The notes beneath the pieces are model-generated. The model was given only the letters and a program-made list of their open reading frames with translations, ran no database searches and was not told the origin of the DNA. A stretch of 64,000 nt of DNA, from contig CAVYXG010000004.1 of the NCBI GenBank assembly GCA_963772375.1, positions 595,331 to 659,330 of the forward strand, read 5' to 3'. The stretch comes from DATBHM01 sp963772375. GTDB taxonomy: Bacteria; Actinomycetota; UBA4738; JACQTL01. The position numbers and the translations under genes are program-made. Below are positions 10,399 through 18,483 of this stretch, in pieces. The first letter of the stretch is position 1. Each line of letters opens with the position of its first letter.

Positions 10399-11736
10399 TC
10401 AGCCGAGGGTTCGGCGGACCACGTCGGCTATGGCGTCAACATGGCGGCGGGCCTCGTCCTCGGTCTCGGCCTCGACCATCACGCGGACGAGCTGCTCGGT
10501 CCCCGAGGGCCGGACCAGGATGCGGCCGCGTTCACCGAGAGCGGCCTCGGCCGCCGCGATGGCGTCATCCACGTCGGCCGCCCCCTCCAGCGCTCCCCGG
10601 TCCCGAACCCGGACGTTCTCGAGCACCTGGGGGTAGCGCTGCATGCGACCCGCGAGATCGGCGACCGTCAGCCCGGCCTTCGCCGCGAGCGACAGGAACA
10701 CGATGGCCGTGAGGACCCCGTCCCCGGTCGTGGCGTGCTCGGAGAAGATCACGTGCCCGGACTGCTCGCCGCCGAGCACGGCGCCCGACCGGAGCATCTC
10801 CTCCAGCACGTAGCGGTCCCCGACCTTGGTCACGAGCACCTCGATGCCCGCGTCCTCCATCGCCATGCGGAACCCGAGGTTGGCCATCACGGTGGTCACG
10901 ACCGCGTTCCCGCGGAGGCGGCCGTCGTCCCGAAGCGCCGTTGCGCACGCCGCCAGCACCTGGTCGCCGTCGACCACGTTCCCGTTCGCATCCGCGAACA
11001 GCGCCCGGTCGGCGTCGCCGTCGTGGGCCACCCCCGCGTCGGCGCCGAGGCGGACGACCTCGGCCGCGACGACCTCGGGGTGCATGGCGCCCACGCCCAC
11101 GTTGATGTTGCGCCCGTCGGGGTCGTCGCCCAGCACGTGGACCTCCGCCCCCAGCCACCGGAGCGCCTCCGGGGCCACGCCGGACGCCGAGCCGTTCGCG
11201 CAGTCCACGACGATGCGCATGCCCGAGAGCGGCGCAGCCGCGGCGCCCACGAGGTGGTCGATGTAGCGCTCGCGGGCGTCGGGGATCGGCCGGATCCTCC
11301 CGACGTCGACCCCCGAGGCGACCAGGGCCGGCTCCTCGAGCGCGACCTCCATCTCGTCCTCGAGCGCGTCGGGCAGCTTGTAGCCCGTCTGAGAGAAGAA
11401 CTTGATCCCGTTGTCCTCCGGCGGGTTGTGGGAGGCGGAGATCATCGCGCCGGCGTTCGCCCCGAGCGAGGTGGTGAGGAACGCCACCGCCGGCGTCGTC
11501 TGCACCCCGGCCAGCAGGACGTTCCCGCCGGCGGAGCAGATCCCGGCCGCGAGCGCCGCCTCGAGAAAGTCCCCGCTCGCCCGCGTGTCCCGGCCCACGA
11601 CGACCTCCGGGTGCGCGCCGCCGTGGTGCATCCCGAGCACGCGAACCGCCGCCGCGCCCAGCCGGTAGGCGAGCTCGCCGGTCAGGTCGCGGCCGGCGAC
11701 GCCGCGGATGCCATCGGTCCCGAACAACCGTCCCAT
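10399..11736 (-). CDS. glmM: Phosphoglucosamine mutase
   Basis: A 445-residue enzyme interconverting glucosamine-6-phosphate and glucosamine-1-phosphate for UDP-GlcNAc synthesis. The start MGRLFGTDGIRG is typical. The phosphorylated serine is S102 in SASHNPPEDNG; the metal loop HDGDADR, the sugar loop GEQSGH and the C-terminal phosphate loop RPSGTEQ are all present. Length is normal. The gene follows rplM-rpsI in the actinobacterial order rplM-rpsI-glmM, with the small plus-strand gene at 11819 lying between. It is followed by glmS. Confidence 0.97.
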   Translation of the reverse strand: MGRLFGTDGIRGVAGRDLTGELAYRLGAAAVRVLGMHHGGAHPEVVVGRDTRASGDFLEAALAAGICSAGGNVLLAGVQTTPAVAFLTTSLGANAGAMISASHNPPEDNGIKFFSQTGYKLPDALEDEMEVALEEPALVASGVDVGRIRPIPDARERYIDHLVGAAAAPLSGMRIVVDCANGSASGVAPEALRWLGAEVHVLGDDPDGRNINVGVGAMHPEVVAAEVVRLGADAGVAHDGDADRALFADANGNVVDGDQVLAACATALRDDGRLRGNAVVTTVMANLGFRMAMEDAGIEVLVTKVGDRYVLEEMLRSGAVLGGEQSGHVIFSEHATTGDGVLTAIVFLSLAAKAGLTVADLAGRMQRYPQVLENVRVRDRGALEGAADVDDAIAAAEAALGERGRILVRPSGTEQLVRVMVEAETEDEARRHVDAIADVVRRTLG

Positions 11737-11818
11737 GCGGCGGTCAGCCTACCCCGCGTCCGGACGGCGTCCGTCCGGGAATCCGGCGTCGGGTCGAATC
11801 CCCGCCGGAACGGTCACA

Positions 11819-12148
11819 ATGGGGTCCATGGACGGCGCCCCCGGCAACGGCGCCCCCCTGTCGGGGGGCCTCGTGCTGGTCGACAGCACCCGGTCGATCT
11901 CCGACGGATACCTCCTGCGCGGGCGCCTCGAGGCCGACGGCATCCCCGTCGTCCTGAAGGGCGAGGGCGAGGGCCCGTACCGCATGGGGCCGGTGTTCGT
12001 GTACGTCCCCGTGGAGTTCGAGGTCCAGGCGCTCATGATCATCGAGGAGATCCGTTCCGGGCGTCTGCGGGTGCACGACGGGGAGGAGCTCGGCGCCGAG
12101 ACGGACTGGACGAACGCCGAGACCGAACCCGGCCCCTCCGAGGGCTAG
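11819..12148 (+). CDS. Small DUF2007-like protein, possible signal-transducing domain
   Basis: About 109 residues, on the strand opposite to its neighbours. The core (DGYLLRGRLEADGIPVVLKG followed by a VYVPVEFEVQALMIIEEI segment) resembles the small ferredoxin-fold DUF2007 proteins, which begin with a segment choosing between related protein copies and end with a helix. The C-terminus is acidic. The reading frame stays open further upstream, but that stretch is proline/arginine-rich and overlaps the glmM 5' end. ATG 11819 was taken; ATG 11828 is as plausible. The stop codon overlaps the rpsI stop by 4 bases. Function is not known. Confidence 0.6.
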   Translation: MGSMDGAPGNGAPLSGGLVLVDSTRSISDGYLLRGRLEADGIPVVLKGEGEGPYRMGPVFVYVPVEFEVQALMIIEEIRSGRLRVHDGEELGAETDWTNAETEPGPSEG

Positions 12149-12549
12149 CGCTTCGAGTACTGGGGCGCCTTGCGGGCCTTCTTCAGGCCGTACTTCCGGC
12201 GTTCCTTCTCCCGGGCGTCGCGGGTGAGCAACCCCTCGGACTTGAGGGCGCCGCGGAGCTCGGGGTTCATCTCGATGAGGGCCCGGGCGATGCCGTGGCG
12301 GAGCGCCCCGGCCTGCCCGCTGACGCCGCCGCCGTGGATGCGGGCGATCACGTCGAGCTCCCGGTCGAGGCCGGCCACCCGAAGGGGCGTGGCCACGATC
12401 ATGCGGTGGGCCCGCGTCGGGAAGTACTCCTCGAGCGTCCGCCCGTTCAGCTCGAACCGGCCGGAGCCGGGGACGACGCGGACTCGGGCGACGGCCTCCT
12501 TGCGGCGGCCCGTGCCGTTCGTGGTTGAGGAGGGGGACGCGACTGCCAC
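12145..12549 (-). CDS. rpsI: 30S ribosomal protein S9
   Basis: A 134-residue S9 with the typical middle (IHGGGVSGQAGALRHGIARAL) and the basic C-terminal tail ending KKARKAPQYSKR, which reaches the P-site tRNA in ribosomes. The N-terminal dozen residues are variable. It lies 3 bases behind rplM, the near-universal rplM-rpsI pair. Confidence 0.97.
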   Translation of the reverse strand: MAVASPSSTTNGTGRRKEAVARVRVVPGSGRFELNGRTLEEYFPTRAHRMIVATPLRVAGLDRELDVIARIHGGGVSGQAGALRHGIARALIEMNPELRGALKSEGLLTRDAREKERRKYGLKKARKAPQYSKR

Positions 12550-12552
12550 CGG

Positions 12553-13293
12553 CTACTCCTTCTCGGCCTTCTCGGTCTGCTTGCGGGCGCGACGCGGCGT
12601 CCGCCTGGTCTTCGTGGTCGCCTCGGGCTCGGCGGACGAGCGCTTCGCAGCCGTCTTGGCGGCCGGCGCCTTCGCCGTGGTCTTCGCCGTGGACTTCGCG
12701 CCGGACCCCGCCGTGGAGCGCGTGCGGGTCGTCGCGGACCGCTTGGCGGCGGTGGGCTTCGCGGTGGGGCCCTTCGGGGCCGCCTTCTTCGGCGACCGCG
12801 CCGGCCTGTCGGCCTTCGGCTCCGGCGTGGGGAGCCCGTGCCACGCCGGGACCGCTCCGAGCGCGAGCGCCTCGGGCTTCTGCGCCGCGTGCGGATGCTC
12901 GGGGCCCGCGTACACCATGAGCTTACGGGCCATGGAACGGCCGAGTCGGTTCTTCGGCAGCATGCCCTTGACCGCCTTCTCGACGACGAACGCCGGCCGT
13001 TCAGCCATGAGCCTCGAGTACCCCACGGCCGTGAGCCCGCCCGGGTACCCCGAGTGGCGATAGGCCACCTTCGCGCCCTCCTTGCCGCCGGTGAGGCGGA
13101 CGCCGGCCGCGTTGACCACGATCACGTGGTCGCCGGTGTCGGCGTGCGGGGCGTAGATGGGCTTGTGCTTGCCGCGCAGGACCGAGGCAACCTCGGAGGC
13201 GAGGCGGCCGAGCACGGCGCCGTCGGCGTCCACGACGTACCACCGGCGCTCGATGTCGCGCGGACGAGGGCTGTAGGTGCGTGAGGTCGTCAT
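12553..13293 (-). CDS. rplM: 50S ribosomal protein L13 with a long basic C-terminal tail
   Basis: A 246-residue protein; L13 is normally about 145. Residues 1-145 are ordinary L13 (RRWYVVDADGAVLGRLAS, MLPKNRLGRSMARKLMVYAG, EHPHAAQKPE). Residues about 160-246 are a Lys/Ala/Thr/Pro/Arg-rich tail of the kind found in histone H1-like proteins (AKSTAKTTAKAPAAKTAAK). The tail is in frame with a clean stop just before rpsI, so it is not a frameshift product. A strong promoter and a GC stem-loop precede the ATG. Probable role of the tail: rRNA or DNA contact, unproven. Confidence 0.95.
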   Translation of the reverse strand: MTTSRTYSPRPRDIERRWYVVDADGAVLGRLASEVASVLRGKHKPIYAPHADTGDHVIVVNAAGVRLTGGKEGAKVAYRHSGYPGGLTAVGYSRLMAERPAFVVEKAVKGMLPKNRLGRSMARKLMVYAGPEHPHAAQKPEALALGAVPAWHGLPTPEPKADRPARSPKKAAPKGPTAKPTAAKRSATTRTRSTAGSGAKSTAKTTAKAPAAKTAAKRSSAEPEATTKTRRTPRRARKQTEKAEKE

Positions 13294-13297
13294 AACG

Positions 13298-13322
13298 AAA
13301 AGAAAGCGGCCGGGGGCGGCCG
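13298..13322 (-). terminator. Stem-loop plus U-rich run in the rplM leader
   Basis: Inverted repeat CGGCCG (13307-13312 and 13317-13322) with a 4-base loop, followed on the minus strand by CTTTCTTTT. It looks like a weak intrinsic terminator, but it starts at about the predicted transcription start, so a 5' stabilising hairpin is more likely than true attenuation. Confidence 0.4.
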
Positions 13323-13329
13323 ACGCCCA

Positions 13330-13359
13330 ATGCTACCTGCGGCAACGCTCGACCGTCAA
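13330..13359 (-). promoter_or_regulatory. Promoter of rplM-rpsI
   Basis: On the minus strand TTGACG (13354-13359), an 18-base spacer and TAGCAT (13330-13335). The predicted start is about 13323, giving a leader of about 30 bases before the rplM ATG. Confidence 0.7.
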
Positions 13360-13403
13360 AGGAAGCCGTGCCTGGAACGAGCCCCAGGCGGGTCCGGCCG
13401 GAC

Positions 13404-14399
13404 CTACCGATCGGACTCCAGGGCCACGCCCTCACCGGCACCGACGCGGGCAGGCACGAGCGCTCCCTGACGGGCCGCCGGCGCCACGCCGGCCCCCAGC
13501 CACGCCGGCCGGGGCACCCGCACGTGCAGCTTGCGCAGCACGAACGGGATCACGAACCACACCAGGGCGAGGATGCCCATGCTCCAGCCGAGCCAGTTGG
13601 TCGGGACGTCCACGAGCTTCAGCCCCGAGGCCAGCAGCACGAAGATCAGCGCCCTTCGGATCACGGCGTCGGGGGCGCGGCTCGAGTACCGGGCGCCCAT
13701 ATACACGCCGGGGATGCTGCCGACCAGGATCGAGGCAGTGAGGCCGAGCGAGAAGTCGCCGAACAGGATGTGCGCGAGGGCCGCGGAGGCCACGAGTGGA
13801 ACCGCCTGCACCAGGTCCGTGCCCACCAGCGACGGCGCCGTGAGCCGCGGGTACAGGAATAGCAGGAACACGATGATCAGCGAACCGGAGCCGACGGAGG
13901 TCATGCCCACGACCAGGCCGCCCAGCGCGCCGATCAGAAGGGTCGGGACCTTCTTGACGTGGAGATCGGCGACACGGCCGTCCGCGCCGTCGGACAGCCC
14001 GAGCACCACCCGCCGGCGCTGCATCTGGGCGCGCACGATCATCGACCCGCACGCGGCCAGCAGGGCGATGCCGAGGATCAACTTCAGGTCGGTCTCGAGC
14101 GTGGCGTTGTTTCCCAGGGCCCGCAGCACGAACACGCCGGCGAACGCGAAGGGCACGGACCCGATCATCAGCCACTTCACGAGCGAGTAGTTCACGGTTC
14201 CGCGGCGGGCGTGGACCAGGCCTCCAACGGGCTTCATCACGAGGGCCGCCACCAGGTCGCTGGACACCGCGGTGAGCGGCTCCACCTTGAAGACGAGCAC
14301 GAGGATCGGGGTCATGAGGGCGCCACCACCCATGCCGGTGAGCCCCACGATGAACCCCACGATCAGCCCCGCGATGGCGACGTAGGCGTCGAAGTGCAT
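13404..14399 (-). CDS. TauE/SafE family membrane exporter
   Basis: A 331-residue integral membrane protein with about 8 hydrophobic segments and the family signature GLTGMGGGALMTPIL near the N-terminus, mirrored by GMTSVGSGSLIIVFLL in the second half. Family members export sulfite, sulfoacetate or related organic anions, or act in uptake; the substrate here is not determinable. The start MHFDAYVAIAG at 14399 was chosen because the longer open frame would cross an intrinsic terminator and the promoter. The gene lies between rplM and mmsA. Its leader contains a strong terminator hairpin, suggesting control by attenuation. Confidence 0.9.
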   Translation of the reverse strand: MHFDAYVAIAGLIVGFIVGLTGMGGGALMTPILVLVFKVEPLTAVSSDLVAALVMKPVGGLVHARRGTVNYSLVKWLMIGSVPFAFAGVFVLRALGNNATLETDLKLILGIALLAACGSMIVRAQMQRRRVVLGLSDGADGRVADLHVKKVPTLLIGALGGLVVGMTSVGSGSLIIVFLLFLYPRLTAPSLVGTDLVQAVPLVASAALAHILFGDFSLGLTASILVGSIPGVYMGARYSSRAPDAVIRRALIFVLLASGLKLVDVPTNWLGWSMGILALVWFVIPFVLRKLHVRVPRPAWLGAGVAPAARQGALVPARVGAGEGVALESDR

Positions 14400-14423
14400 G
14401 CGCTGTATGCCTTTCTCGACACG

Positions 14424-14453
14424 AAAAAAGGCCGCGACAAAAACGTCGCGGCC
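14424..14453 (-). terminator. Intrinsic terminator inside the TauE/SafE gene leader
   Basis: A perfect 9-base-pair stem, GGCCGCGAC/GTCGCGGCC, with a 6-base loop (14430-14453), followed on the minus strand by six T (14429 to 14424). It lies about 22 to 50 bases after the predicted transcription start and 25 bases ahead of the ATG, so transcription would stop before the gene unless the hairpin is prevented. Candidate attenuator or riboswitch expression platform. Confidence 0.75.
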
Positions 14454-14481
14454 TCCAGTCGTCTGGTCAGCCAGTTGCGTC

Positions 14482-14510
14482 ACCCTACCGGCCCAACCAG
14501 GGCCTGTCAA
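14482..14510 (-). promoter_or_regulatory. Promoter of the TauE/SafE gene
   Basis: On the minus strand a consensus TTGACA (14505-14510), a 17-base spacer and TAGGGT (14482-14487). The predicted start is about 14475, giving a leader of about 75 bases that contains the terminator hairpin. Confidence 0.8.
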
Positions 14511-14652
14511 CGAGACGTTCGTCGCGGGAACTCGGGCCATCGGCCGAGCGACCTCCGACCGCGGGTCGCCGACCCGCAGGCATGTGAGGGTGCGGCCGGA
14601 CATACCATGTGCTGAGACCGCCGGCGGGCGGTTCGTCTAGGAGGTGACCGGC

Positions 14653-16146
14653 ATGGAGCGCATCAGCCACTTCGTCGGGGGCAAGATCATGCCCGGCGAG
14701 TCCGGCCGCACGGGGCCGGTGTTCGACCCGGCGACCGGCGTCACGACCCACGAAGTCGACTTCGCCTCCGTGGAGGAGGTGGACCGGGCCGTCGAGACGG
14801 CGAAGGAGGCGTTCCCCGCCTGGCGGGCCACCTCGCTGTCGAAGCGGGCCGACATCATGTTCCGGATCCACGACCTCGTGGACCACCACCGTCGCGACAT
14901 CGCCGAGCTGATCACCCGGCAGCACGGGAAGGTGCTGTCGGACGCGCTCGGCGAGGTGGCGAGGGGCCTCGAGAACATCGAGTTCGCCTGCGGCATCCCG
15001 CAGCTGCTGAAGGGCGGGTTCACCGAGCAGGCCTCGACCGGCGTCGACGTCTACTCGATCCGACAGCCGCTCGGCGTCGTGGCGGGGATCACGCCGTTCA
15101 ACTTCCCCGCCATGGTGCCCATGTGGATGTTCGCGGCGGCCATCGCGTGCGGGAACACCTTCGTGCTGAAGCCATCGGAGAAGGATCCGGGGCCGTCGGT
15201 GCTCGTGGCCGAGCTGCTGCAGGAGGCCGGGGTTCCGGACGGCGTGTTCAACGTGGTCCACGGCGACAGGGTCGTGGTCGACCGGCTGCTGGAGCACCCG
15301 GACGTGCAGGCGGTGTCGTTCGTCGGGTCGACGCCCGTGGCCCGGCACGTGTACACGACCGGAACGCAGCACGACAAGCGGGTTCAGGCCCTCGGCGGGG
15401 CGAAGAACCACATGGTCGTCCTGCCCGACGCGGACGTGGACATGGCCGCCGACGCTGCGGTGAGCTCCGCGTACGGCTCGGCCGGCGAGCGGTGCATGGC
15501 CATCAGCGTGGTGGTCCCGGTGGGCGACGTCGCCGAGCCACTCGTGCAGGCGATCCTCGACCGGCTGCCGCGCCTGCGGATCGGCGGCGGCATGGAGCCC
15601 GACTCGGAGATGGGACCACTCGTCACGAAGGAGCACCGCGACAGGGTCGCCGGCTACCTCGACTCCGCCCGCGACCAGGGCGCCTCGGTGCGTGCCGACG
15701 GGCGCGAGCACGAGCTGTTCGGGTCCTCCGACGGGTTCTTCCTCGGCGTCTCGCTGATCGACGACGTCACGACGGAGATGGACTGCTACCGCGACGAGAT
15801 CTTCGGCCCGGTGCTCTCGGTGGTCCGGGCGAAGGACTACGAGGAGGCCCTCCGCCTGGTCAACGACAACGAGTACGGGAACGGCACCGCGATCTTCACG
15901 CGCGACGGCGGGGCCGCGCGGCAGTTCCAGTTCGACGTGGACGCCGGCATGGTCGGGGTGAACGTGCCGATCCCCGTGCCGGTCGGGTACTTCTCGTTCG
16001 GCGGGTGGAAGCGGTCGCTGTTCGGCGACACCCACATGTACGGGCCGGAGGGCGTCCACTTCTACACGCGGGGCAAGGTCGTGACGTCGAGGTGGCCGGA
16101 CCCCGCCACCAGCTCGATCGACCTGGGGTTCCCCCGGACCCGGTAG
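14653..16146 (+). CDS. mmsA: CoA-acylating methylmalonate-semialdehyde dehydrogenase
   Basis: A 497-residue aldehyde dehydrogenase family enzyme that converts methylmalonate semialdehyde (or malonate semialdehyde) with CoA and NAD to propionyl-CoA (acetyl-CoA), CO2 and NADH in valine, thymine or inositol breakdown. Family features are the N-terminal HFVGGK, GITPFNFPAMVPMWM, the catalytic C281 in GSAGERCMA, and the C-terminal FSFGGWKRSLFGD. ATG 14653 was preferred over GTG 14644 because AGGAGG at 14639-14644 is the ribosome site for the ATG with an 8-base gap. The gene stands alone; no other valine or inositol genes are nearby. Confidence 0.93.
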   Translation: MERISHFVGGKIMPGESGRTGPVFDPATGVTTHEVDFASVEEVDRAVETAKEAFPAWRATSLSKRADIMFRIHDLVDHHRRDIAELITRQHGKVLSDALGEVARGLENIEFACGIPQLLKGGFTEQASTGVDVYSIRQPLGVVAGITPFNFPAMVPMWMFAAAIACGNTFVLKPSEKDPGPSVLVAELLQEAGVPDGVFNVVHGDRVVVDRLLEHPDVQAVSFVGSTPVARHVYTTGTQHDKRVQALGGAKNHMVVLPDADVDMAADAAVSSAYGSAGERCMAISVVVPVGDVAEPLVQAILDRLPRLRIGGGMEPDSEMGPLVTKEHRDRVAGYLDSARDQGASVRADGREHELFGSSDGFFLGVSLIDDVTTEMDCYRDEIFGPVLSVVRAKDYEEALRLVNDNEYGNGTAIFTRDGGAARQFQFDVDAGMVGVNVPIPVPVGYFSFGGWKRSLFGDTHMYGPEGVHFYTRGKVVTSRWPDPATSSIDLGFPRTR

Positions 16147-16158
16147 CCGGCGACGCCG

Positions 16159-16929
16159 TCATCGGCGGTCGGTCGGCCGGGGTTCCCGCCGCCCGTAGAA
16201 CACGCGCTCCAGTGTCAGGCCGTGGGCAGGCGCCACCGGCGCGGCCGCCGCCCGGTCGCGGGCCGCCAGGACGCCGGGGATGGCGTCGGGCGGCACCCGC
16301 CCCTCCCCCACGACCACGAGCGTCCCCACCAGGCTCCGAACCATCTGGTGCAGGAACCCGTCGGCCCGCGCGGTGACCCGGATCCGATTCCCGTCCCGCC
16401 GCAGGGCGAGCCGCGAGAGCGTCCGAACGGTGGACCGATCCCCCTGGGGCGCCCGGCAGAACGAGGCGAAGTCGTGCTCTCCGACCAGGTCCCGCGCCGC
16501 CCGCCGCATGGCGGGGAACGACAGCTCGCCCGGCCGGTGCCACTCGAACCGCGCCCGGAACGGATCGGCCGCCTCCCCGACGTTCAGCCGGTACGCGTAC
16601 TCCCGACCGGTCGCCGAGAACCGGGCATCGAACCCGTCCGGCCCCCACCGCGCGCCCGTCACGACGACCTCCGGCGCGAGCCGGCCGTTCACCGCCCGAG
16701 CGACCCGGGACGGGTCGACGGACGGATCAGCCGCGAACGAGACGACCTGCCCCCGGGCGTGGACGCCCGCGTCGGTCCGGCCCGCGACGGAGAGCGACGG
16801 AGGCCTCCCGAGCACGGGCGCGAGCACCTCGAGCAGCAGGCCCTCCACCGTGCGCACCGGCCCCCGCTGCCTGGCCCACCCGTGGAACGAGGTGCCGTCG
16901 TACCCGAGATCCAGCCGGACCACCCGCAT
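16159..16929 (-). CDS. truA: tRNA pseudouridine(38-40) synthase
   Basis: A 256-residue TruA, which isomerises uridines 38-40 in the tRNA anticodon stem. The catalytic aspartate lies in GRTDAGVHARGQV; the N-terminal LGYDGTSFHGWARQ and later FLHQMVRSLVGTLV are typical. Length is normal. In many actinobacteria truA follows rplQ directly; here about 8 kb of unrelated genes (17012-24796) lie between them. Confidence 0.96.
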   Translation of the reverse strand: MRVVRLDLGYDGTSFHGWARQRGPVRTVEGLLLEVLAPVLGRPPSLSVAGRTDAGVHARGQVVSFAADPSVDPSRVARAVNGRLAPEVVVTGARWGPDGFDARFSATGREYAYRLNVGEAADPFRARFEWHRPGELSFPAMRRAARDLVGEHDFASFCRAPQGDRSTVRTLSRLALRRDGNRIRVTARADGFLHQMVRSLVGTLVVVGEGRVPPDAIPGVLAARDRAAAAPVAPAHGLTLERVFYGRREPRPTDRR

Positions 16930-17011
16930 GACGCCGAGAGCCTACGCACGGCGTCGTCGAGGCGGCGCCGTTCGCGGACGCCGGGCCGCCACGACTGGAG
17001 GCGTCACCGCA

Positions 17012-17791
17012 TCACCGGGTCGCCTCGAAGACGATGTGGCTCGTGAAGTCGGTGCCGTCGATCTGATAGGCGTAGCACCCGGGCCCGCGGATGTACGCAC
17101 CGGTCGGCACGCTGAACCGCCAGGTCGACGCGTCCTCCGAGGAGGGCGCGATGTCGTCCACGAGCAGCGCGCGGAGCTGCGGCGTCTCCGGCGTGAACCG
17201 GAACCGGACGGGTCCGGGACGGTCGATCCGCCCTCCCCGGATCAGGAATGGACCGCGGTACGCGCTGTCGATCACCCAGACGTCCTTGATGCCGTACCAG
17301 CCGTCCACGGTTCGATCCACAGGTCGGAGCGGAACATGACGCCCGGCGAACGTCAGGTACACGACGCCGTCGCGCTGGGCGATCGTCGTGCCCGTGAACC
17401 CGGTTCCCGGTCCGGGCGTGAACGTCAGGGTCGGCGTCGTCGGACACGCCGCCGCGGGCGCCATCGTCGGCAGCGCGAGCGGCCGGGACCGGAGCTCCGC
17501 TGCCGCCGCCGGTCCGGTGACCGTCGGCAGGACGGACGGCCGTGCGGGCGTCGTCGCCGTCCCCGTGGCCGCCGGAACAGCCGGCTGGCTCGAACCGAAC
17601 GCGTTCCACGCCGCCACCGATCCGCCGACGACCAGAGCCGTCGCGAGGACCACGCCCCCGATCGTCGCGGCCATGCCCCGGCGGGCCCTGGCCACCAGTG
17701 ACCGGGGGAGAACCCGCTTCGGGGGGATCTCGCCTCGCATGCGGGTGAACTCCTCCCGCATCCGCTCCTCCATCGAAGGGCCGCTCGTCAT
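17012..17791 (-). CDS. Membrane-anchored hypothetical protein paired with the ECF sigma factor
   Basis: A 259-residue protein. Residues 1-38 are charged and cytoplasmic-looking; one membrane segment at about 39-62 (GMAATIGGVVLATALVVGGSV) is followed by a Pro/Thr/Ala-rich linker and an outside domain of about 140 residues with two cysteines. The ATG overlaps the stop of the upstream sigma gene by 4 bases (ATGA), so the two are translationally coupled. Position and topology fit an anti-sigma-like or sensory partner, but no zinc anti-sigma motif is present, so this is inference. I do not recognise the outer domain. Confidence 0.75.
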   Translation of the reverse strand: MTSGPSMEERMREEFTRMRGEIPPKRVLPRSLVARARRGMAATIGGVVLATALVVGGSVAAWNAFGSSQPAVPAATGTATTPARPSVLPTVTGPAAAAELRSRPLALPTMAPAAACPTTPTLTFTPGPGTGFTGTTIAQRDGVVYLTFAGRHVPLRPVDRTVDGWYGIKDVWVIDSAYRGPFLIRGGRIDRPGPVRFRFTPETPQLRALLVDDIAPSSEDASTWRFSVPTGAYIRGPGCYAYQIDGTDFTSHIVFEATR

Positions 17792-18309
17792 CGCTCTTCA
17801 CCTTCTCCCAGGTCTCGTCGCAGCGTCTGCATCGCTCGGAACACGAGCTGTTTCACCGCACCGGTGCGGCACCGCATGAGGTTGGCGATCTCCCGCTCCG
17901 GCAGGTCCTCGTAGAACCGGAGCACCAGGGCGGTTCGCTGCCGGATCGGCAGCCGGTAGATCGCCTCCCGGAGAGTGAGACCGACCGCGGGGTCGGGCCC
18001 GTCCGCCTCTTCGGTCTCAGCGAGCCCCTGAAGATGACGCCGCTCCAGCCGTCGCCGGCGGAAATGGGAGTTCGCCAGGTTGACGACCGTGCGCCGGAGA
18101 TAGGCGTCGAAGGCATCGGGGTCGCGGAGGTGGACGAACCGGGAGGCCATCTTGACGAAGGCGTCCTGCACCAGGTCCTCCGCGAGCGCCCGGTCGCCGG
18201 TCAGCAGGTACGCGAGGCCGACGGCGTCGTCGGCGTGGCGTTCGTAGAGCGCGGCCAGCGAGCGTCGCCCGACCGACCGGTCATCGAAGCTTCCCACGGC
18301 GCTTCCCAT
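17788..18309 (-). CDS. ECF RNA polymerase sigma factor, SigE-type family
   Basis: A 173-residue sigma-70 family protein. Region 2 is visible around AYLLTGDRALAEDLVQDAFV and region 4 around LPIRQRTALVLRFYEDLPER, with the helix-turn-helix EIANLMRCRTGAVKQ. The FYEDLPEREIA pattern and short length fit the SigE-type subfamily of actinobacterial ECF factors. Coupled to the membrane-anchored partner downstream. It is divergent from the ROK regulator, with 174 bases between. Its regulon cannot be deduced. Confidence 0.9.
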   Translation of the reverse strand: MGSAVGSFDDRSVGRRSLAALYERHADDAVGLAYLLTGDRALAEDLVQDAFVKMASRFVHLRDPDAFDAYLRRTVVNLANSHFRRRRLERRHLQGLAETEEADGPDPAVGLTLREAIYRLPIRQRTALVLRFYEDLPEREIANLMRCRTGAVKQLVFRAMQTLRRDLGEGEER

Positions 18310-18440
18310 CGTGAACTGAAGACGCGCGACGGGGCCACGAGGTCACGCTCCTGCCGAGACGATACTTCGATGCTGTCGGGCTCCAGGGTCGGAATTGTCC
18401 AACGTTTAGCAATACTCAGCGCGTCTCGACGTGGCTTTCG

Positions 18441-18453
18441 GTCAAAGTTTGAC
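18441..18453. promoter_or_regulatory. Candidate operator ahead of the ROK regulator
   Basis: A perfect palindrome, GTCAAA-G-TTTGAC, in the divergent space between the ECF sigma gene and the ROK gene, 30 bases before the ROK ATG and overlapping a TTGACA. Its position fits an autoregulatory site of the ROK repressor. The assignment is by position only. Confidence 0.35.
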
Positions 18454-18483
18454 AAATCAGTTCGGGAGCCCGAGACTCCGCGC

